DNA of 64,000 nucleotides from Proliferodiscus dingleyae (Eukaryota > Ascomycota > Leotiomycetes > Helotiales > Lachnaceae), in the NCBI GenBank assembly GCA_003988795.1, contig QYAK01000010.1:372001-436000 (forward strand). The letters are read 5' to 3'. Position 1 is the stretch's first letter. Every line of letters begins with the position of its first letter. The notes beneath the pieces are model-generated. The model was not told the origin of the DNA, searched no databases, and saw only the letters and a program-made list of their open reading frames with translations. Shown here piece after piece: positions 59,020 through 64,000 of this stretch. The position numbers were made by a program, and so were the translations under genes.

Positions 59020-60408
59020 ATGGTCTCATCATCACAAGTGCCGAACGAGCATCTGTTCAACTGGAGACCGGCCCGCAAATCACATTTTGACGACCAGGCA
59101 AGACGGAGCTCAAAAAGCCATGCCAAAGCAGCTGACAGTGGCGTGTCGCGCTCGCTTACTTCGAAGAGGCTCCGCTCAGCCTGCGATTTATGTCGCCAGT
59201 CCAGAGTCAGATGTTCTGGGGGCACCACATGCTCGAGATGTGAGAGCAACGGGCTCGAATGTAACTACGGCGTCTCCCTACGGCATGGACGCATGAAAGC
59301 AAGTAGCAGCGTCGCTCAGCCGAGCTGGTCAGCCTCGCAATCTGTGGATGGGTCGAGAGACTCTGCTCAAGGCGATGATCATCCTATCGGTACTGATGAG
59401 AGAGGGCCAGGGAGTGAGCATATGAGTACGGGCTCAGCAAACCCTTTGGATGATCTCGGTGCTGATGCCAATCTCAATTCTGATGGCACAGCTGGCTGGA
59501 ACGACAATGATTTCTTCACGGCGAGTGAGCTCGCGGGTTTCACTAGCATGAGTCCCCTTCTCAAGAATTTCACTTTCAACTATCCGAGTCCCGACTCGAA
59601 TAGACTCTCCGTATGTATTCAATGATCGTAACTAAGCAAGTACGATGTCTAACTTGTCTCATCTGGCTAGGAAAGTACTGAAGCATCTGTCATACCAATC
59701 GGCGACAGCAGTGGCCCCATTGCGCCACTACTGCCACCGACACTTGATTTTTCTTTCGACAGTTCTCAGTTCGATCCTGCGAGTGGGACCCCAAGGTCAA
59801 TTAGTAATCCTCCCCCTTCGCTCGATGCAGGCGCTCTCTTCAGTCTCGGCTGCAAAACTAAATGCCGGTGCCTGAGCACGCAACTCATGTCCGTCGCCGA
59901 ACTCTGCAACCTGGAAGATCCCACCAGTCTTGCACTAGATGAGATACTCCGACTAGCAAGAGAGAAGAGCAAGATTGTTCGAGAGTATCTCACCTGCAAA
60001 GAATGCTCCAAGACTTCCACAAGCTTCATCTTCCCCGCCATCGTGTTCCAGCGCGTAGTTCAGCTGCTCTGCAATGTTTCGGCAAATGGCCATCGATATG
60101 TTCAGTCGACGAGACTGCGAGTTGGGTCGTACGAGCTCACTACTGAAGATGACATGTTGCACAAGAAGCTACTCATTTCCTCGGCTGCGAAGCAAGTTGA
60201 CTCTGTCTTAGACGAGCTCCGCGCCACGACAGCAGAGTACCAACTGAAGATGGTCAACGAATTGAAGGATTCCGGTGTGGCCAATTTGAAATGGAATTTC
60301 GATACAGTACGGAGCATGAAGGCGAGAATCAGTTTGATACATACCTTGCTCGCGGCTGACGATTGGGGATATAAAATTGGAGAGGAGATGTTCTGCCGAC
60401 CCACATAA
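59020..60408 (+). CDS. Zn(II)2Cys6 transcription factor, AflR-type
   Basis: Two exons: 59020-59610 and 59671-60408; 442 aa. The zinc cluster CDLCRQSRVRCSGGTTCSRCESNGLEC spans residues 55-81. The start at ATG 59020 keeps a basic, Ser-rich N-terminus ahead of it, as in AflR and related secondary-metabolism regulators. The C-terminal half (CRCLSTQLMSVAELCNLE, EILRLAREKSKIVREYLTCKECSK, FIFPAIVFQRVVQLL) matches the layout of the AflR regulatory domain. It probably controls a secondary-metabolite or transport function. The convergent MFS gene 131 bp away is the only accessory neighbour; no backbone enzyme lies nearby. Confidence 0.85.
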
Positions 60409-60539
60409 TTTCAATTGATCACCTTCCTATGTATAGTCTATGTGCCACAACCAATGCAGATAATGCCCGAGTACTCCGTCACGTAAGTATACACTAATTT
60501 CTATCCCACCCATTCCCCGGACTTAACATCCTGTATAGA

Positions 60540-61948
60540 TCACTTTTCTTCCAGTCTCCTCGCTGCCTTCAAGGCTCTATTCTTCAAAAACCATGATAAC
60601 ACAAAGAAGACCGCACCAGCTGTGATAAAGGAAGCCGAGAAGATGATCCCCCCACTAAACTTATTCTCTTCCACCTTGATGATCGAGCCAGCGATAGGAT
60701 TTCCGATGAGTAAGCCCGTCCCCGCCAGACATATCGTCATGCCGATCCACGTTCCAACCAGATGCAGCCCCGGTACAAAGCCAACCACCACAGTCGCAGG
60801 CAACGACACTACCGCTCCAGAAACGAAGCCATAGATGATGCTGAAGACGACTAGTCCGCCAAGATTATGCACAGCCAGCCAGCAAAAGGTGATAATGGCT
60901 GAAACAACAGCACATGAAGTGAGAACCTGCAACGAGCCAAACTTATCCGCCAGCAAGCCCGGAATGATGCGCCCAAATGTCGATGCACCATTCACAACAG
61001 CCAGCATGTAGAAGGACAGATCCTCCTCAATGCCCAGCTTCCCATGGGCATATATGATGATGTAGAAGAACGGAATGTACAGCCCGATGAACTGGCACAG
61101 CATGCCCGCGCTGAACAGCATGTACGGCACATTGCTAAACGCACTAGGGTCAATGAGGCGGCGCTTCTGTTTCGGCGGCGGGAGCCGCGTCTTCATGATC
61201 AGTATACTGACACTCAGCGTCGCCAGCGCCAGAAAGCCAATGATGCGCGTCGCCCAAGCAAAGCCAATCCGCGGCTGTAGCCTATGGAACACAACCGGGT
61301 AGATCACACTCCCGATACTGCCTCCCGAGGCCGTGATGCCCGTCGCAAGAGCGCGCCGCGTGGAAAAGTACGTTGCCACGATAGCGATGCTGGGCAGGAA
61401 GAGACATCCGGCACCCAGGCCCGTGACCAGCCCTTGCGCCAGGAAGAGCGAGTAGTACTGCTGCGCGAGCGAGGTCATCATGAGGCCGAGGACGACGAGG
61501 AAGGTGCCGCTGATGATGAGGCGGCGGAAGTAGCCCATGTCGAAGAGTGGGCCGCAGACGACGCCGAAGACGAGCAGGAGGAAGCCTTGGAAGGTGCCGA
61601 TCCAGGAGATGTCGGAGGAGCTCTTGTGCGCCAGCAGCGCGGTCTCATAGTAGGCTTGGTAAGCGCCAAAGGTGTTGATTATACCCCTATTTCCCAAGAA
61701 AACAACGCGTTAGTATGTACTTCTTTTTGGCCGGCTTTTCATTCTCGTTGAGTCTTGACTTACCATGAGTTGAAGAATAGGAGAAATGCTCCCACGACTT
61801 GGAGCCATGCTTGCAGACCGCCATTTGGAGGCGGCGGATGGGCTGCTGGCGATGGTGTTGGTGGTTGTGGTTGAGGCTGAGCTTCAAGAACACCTGAGTC
61901 CCCCGACGGAGCATCTGTTCCATCACTCTGTATCTCCTTCTCACTCAT
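60540..61948 (-). CDS. MFS transporter, monocarboxylate-permease type
   Basis: Two exons: 61948-61764 and 61686-60540; 443 aa. A Pro/Gln-rich cytosolic N-terminus precedes GGLQAWLQVVGAFLLFFNSWGIINTFGAYQAYYE, the start of the fungal MCT-like (MCH) group. Twelve membrane helices follow, including SDISWIGTFQGFLLL, LGAGCLFLPSIAIVATYFSTRRALATGITASGGSIGSVIYP and GFVPGLHLVGTWIGM. It is a plasma-membrane carrier of an unknown, probably anionic, solute; members occur in both nutrient uptake and metabolite-export clusters. Its 3' end faces the AflR-like regulator. Confidence 0.9.
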
Positions 61949-62675
61949 ATTTATCCCCTGTTATTGTCTTTTCCCGCTCTCCAAAGTCACACTTCAGGAA
62001 CCTGTAAGGGTCAAACAATATGAGCAAGACAACCTCGCCCTTCACCACAATTCTTTGTTCAAAACACAGTCGCTCACAATGACTCCGCCCTGAGATCTGT
62101 CTGATGGCCTAGCATCAAGAACGTTATGAAGAATCAGAGACTACATATACTCATACAGCGCCCAAGATCATATTATCAATCACCGTCAGCAACTCTCGTA
62201 CATTCTCGAGATGAGCATCTCTAATAGCTCACTTCACGCTGTTCAAATGGAAGCCGTTAACCGTGCGGAGAATCAAAAGAGCGGCGCACTTGCCCAGTCG
62301 GGCAGTCTGCCGCTCAGCGAGACATAGCCTGAAATGTTGCAAGCAGGGTCCTAGAAAGTGAGAGTGTGTAATCGTTGCATTTCGCTGAGCGAGGTCGCCA
62401 ACTGCCGTTCCCGGCCTACTCCCTGACTAATCTCCTGCACCTACCATGAACGACATCCCAGCTTTGACGTATGCTTCAAGCAATTGTTTAGTGAACACAG
62501 TGCCCCTGTACGCACGTCCACCCCTTTTCTGAAGCGCCAGCTGAGCAGCCCTCTTTTGTTTGCTAGACAAATCAAATAGAATGTGAGCAAAGGGAGAAGA
62601 TGACGACAGGTAGCTGGCGCATGGCGTTGCTAAATTTTACTGTTTGTTTATTCTTTCTGCTAATATGAACTAATG
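61949..62675. other. Intergenic, no gene recognised
   Basis: 727 bp: promoter of the MFS gene on the left and 3' flank of the Smr gene on the right. Confidence 0.45.
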
Positions 62676-63992
62676 TCATCGGCCACCAATGGGGTCCTTT
62701 GGCGCATCTCTGACCAGCAACTTGATCTTCCCGCTACCGACTTCATGGCCCTGGTTGAGGATATCGACTTCTTCTTTGTCAGCCTCAGGCGCAGAAGAGA
62801 TGCCTTCCCTCGCAAGTGTCTTGTCCCACGACCGAGCATCAATACCTAAGATACCACCAACATTATTTCTGTCTCCCGGTACAGAGAACTCTCGATAAGC
62901 ATAACGCCACTCGTTGAGGAAGTTGCGAATAGCTTTGCCAACTTTGTCCTTGCCATTCTTGCTGTGGTGACCTGTGCCTGTGATGGCATATACAGGGCGG
63001 GTCTCTTTCTGGTTCTCGAGGAGGACTCGTTCCAGGTATTCGACGGCCTCCTCTGGATGAAGACCATGGAGATCGACATAGAGCTCAGTGCTTGAGGAAC
63101 TGTGCTTATTCCGCTCATCATAGAGCTCACGGGCAGCCTCTCGATGAGCTTTCCGCATCAGATCGTTCTCACTCTGACCCCGGAGACTCAAAGCCTTTGC
63201 AGCTCGCGCGTCATTGCGGTTCCAAGCTTGGGCGGCACTGTCGCAAGTCAGCATCGAACCGCCTATCATTTAAAAGCTTCTTACCTCTGCAAGAATTTAT
63301 TCCTCAAGCCACCATGCTTAATAGCATCTTGTCTGGCCTTGAGGTATGCTTTGTTTGCTTTGTCCCCAGTCTCCAACCAAGGAACATGCTGCGGGCTTGG
63401 GATAGCCTGCGCAGCGAGACTGTTCTCACCATTACGGATGCTAGTGGAACTACCATTCCTACCTATCTTATTTCCAGCCCGCAAAGCGCCAGATGCGGGA
63501 GATGGTGACATCTTCACAACTTCAGCAAGGGAACTTGGATGGACGTTTTCTTTATGACCATGGCCATGGCCGCCTCTCTTTCCATGGTGTTTCTTGCCCT
63601 TTGTAGCAACAGCGCCAAGTGAGGGAAATGCTTCTGTATCATCGAGAGAAGGGGCTGCAGTCTCTCGTGTCTGATGCCGGCTACTAGGTCGCGATCTTTG
63701 GTTAGATCCATCACTTGCGTATCCCTGCATTCCTTTGAATGCTTGCGGAGGTGTGAAACTGCCCCCTTGATAATTACTGAAAGCGTTCGTAGAGTTATAA
63801 GAGCTCGGCAATTGTTCCTGCATGCCCTGTAATGACGGGAACGCATTGTAGTCCGTAAATGAAAAGCCTGATGTGGCGCCTTGAAGTGGTGGAGTACTGC
63901 TCTCATCCAAAGCAAGTCGATTCATGAAATGGGATGGGTCATGTGAGAACACGCAGGTATCGCCAGCAAGGCAGTTGCCCATGACCCAGTAT
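62676..63992 (-). CDS. CCCH zinc-finger / Smr-domain protein (5' part beyond window)
   Basis: Visible exons: 63992-63285 and 63237-62676. The upstream exon starts after an acceptor (AAATATAG at 64000-63993), so earlier exons lie outside the window. The visible part opens with YWVMGNCLAGDTCVFSHDPSHF, the end of a CCCH finger (C-x5-C-x3-H). A disordered Gln/Ser/His-rich middle follows, then LYVDLHGLHPEEAVEYLERVL and the ITGTGHHS motif of the Smr domain, which has nuclease or RNA-cleavage activity in several relatives. The combination suggests an RNA-binding protein with a nuclease-like domain. The ATG at 63982 is internal to the finger and is not the start. Confidence 0.85.
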
Positions 63993-64000
63993 CTATATTT

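Noticed and set aside
61284..61751. 155-codon frame antisense to the MFS transporter
   Set aside because: Shadow of the GC-biased coding strand with an Asp/Glu/Ala/Arg-only composition and no domain.

Overview
The window is nuclear DNA of a filamentous ascomycete (Pezizomycotina; Leotiomycetes-like is my guess, not shown). Evidence: many 45-130 nt GT-AG introns with branch-point-like CTRAY motifs just before the acceptor, Zn(II)2Cys6 regulators, a 2EXR protein, a fungal rhodopsin-domain protein, a sphingolipid C9-methyltransferase, peroxin-1 and UstYa/DUF3328 proteins. There are no operons, rRNA genes, CRISPR arrays or phage genes. I rebuilt exon structures by hand from splice signals, reading-frame continuity and family motifs.

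Left part (1-17.7 kb): 3' end of MSH3, a zinc-finger protein of unknown role, Rab geranylgeranyltransferase beta (BET2), a membrane-anchored gamma-glutamylcyclotransferase-like protein, a 15-exon Dal5-type MFS permease, a 440 bp TIR element (MITE), a 2EXR protein, an LtrA-family membrane protein whose frame seems to need a one-nucleotide exon, and a rhodopsin-domain membrane protein. Middle (19.2-39.1 kb): a dense housekeeping block with PEX1 and MCM7 sharing a promoter with cell-cycle boxes, sphingolipid C9-methyltransferase, a Zn2Cys6 regulator, an MLH2-like MutL protein, valyl-tRNA synthetase (VAS1) with an apparent non-AUG mitochondrial leader, and a trans-sulfuration-family PLP enzyme.

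Accessory region (39.5-48.9 kb): loosely packed, AT-richer, with five membrane-anchored UstYa/DUF3328-like proteins around a 71-residue secreted precursor carrying two Lys-Arg (Kex2) sites. Two of the five are canonical UstYa-like; three belong to a divergent paralogous set with a CG...GC...WLP..CR signature. One of the three has lost the catalytic-type histidines, and one canonical gene has a damaged splice donor. This looks like a small, partly decaying dikaritin-type RiPP locus without tyrosinase, P450 or methyltransferase in view. It is the best candidate for an undescribed system.

Right part (49.6-64 kb): Golgi protein TVP38, a coiled-coil protein with repeated Cys-Pro-Phe-Gly-His motifs, a very long F-box/beta-propeller protein ending in a CaaX prenylation box, an AflR-type Zn2Cys6 regulator convergent with a monocarboxylate-type MFS transporter, and a CCCH/Smr-domain protein running off the right edge.
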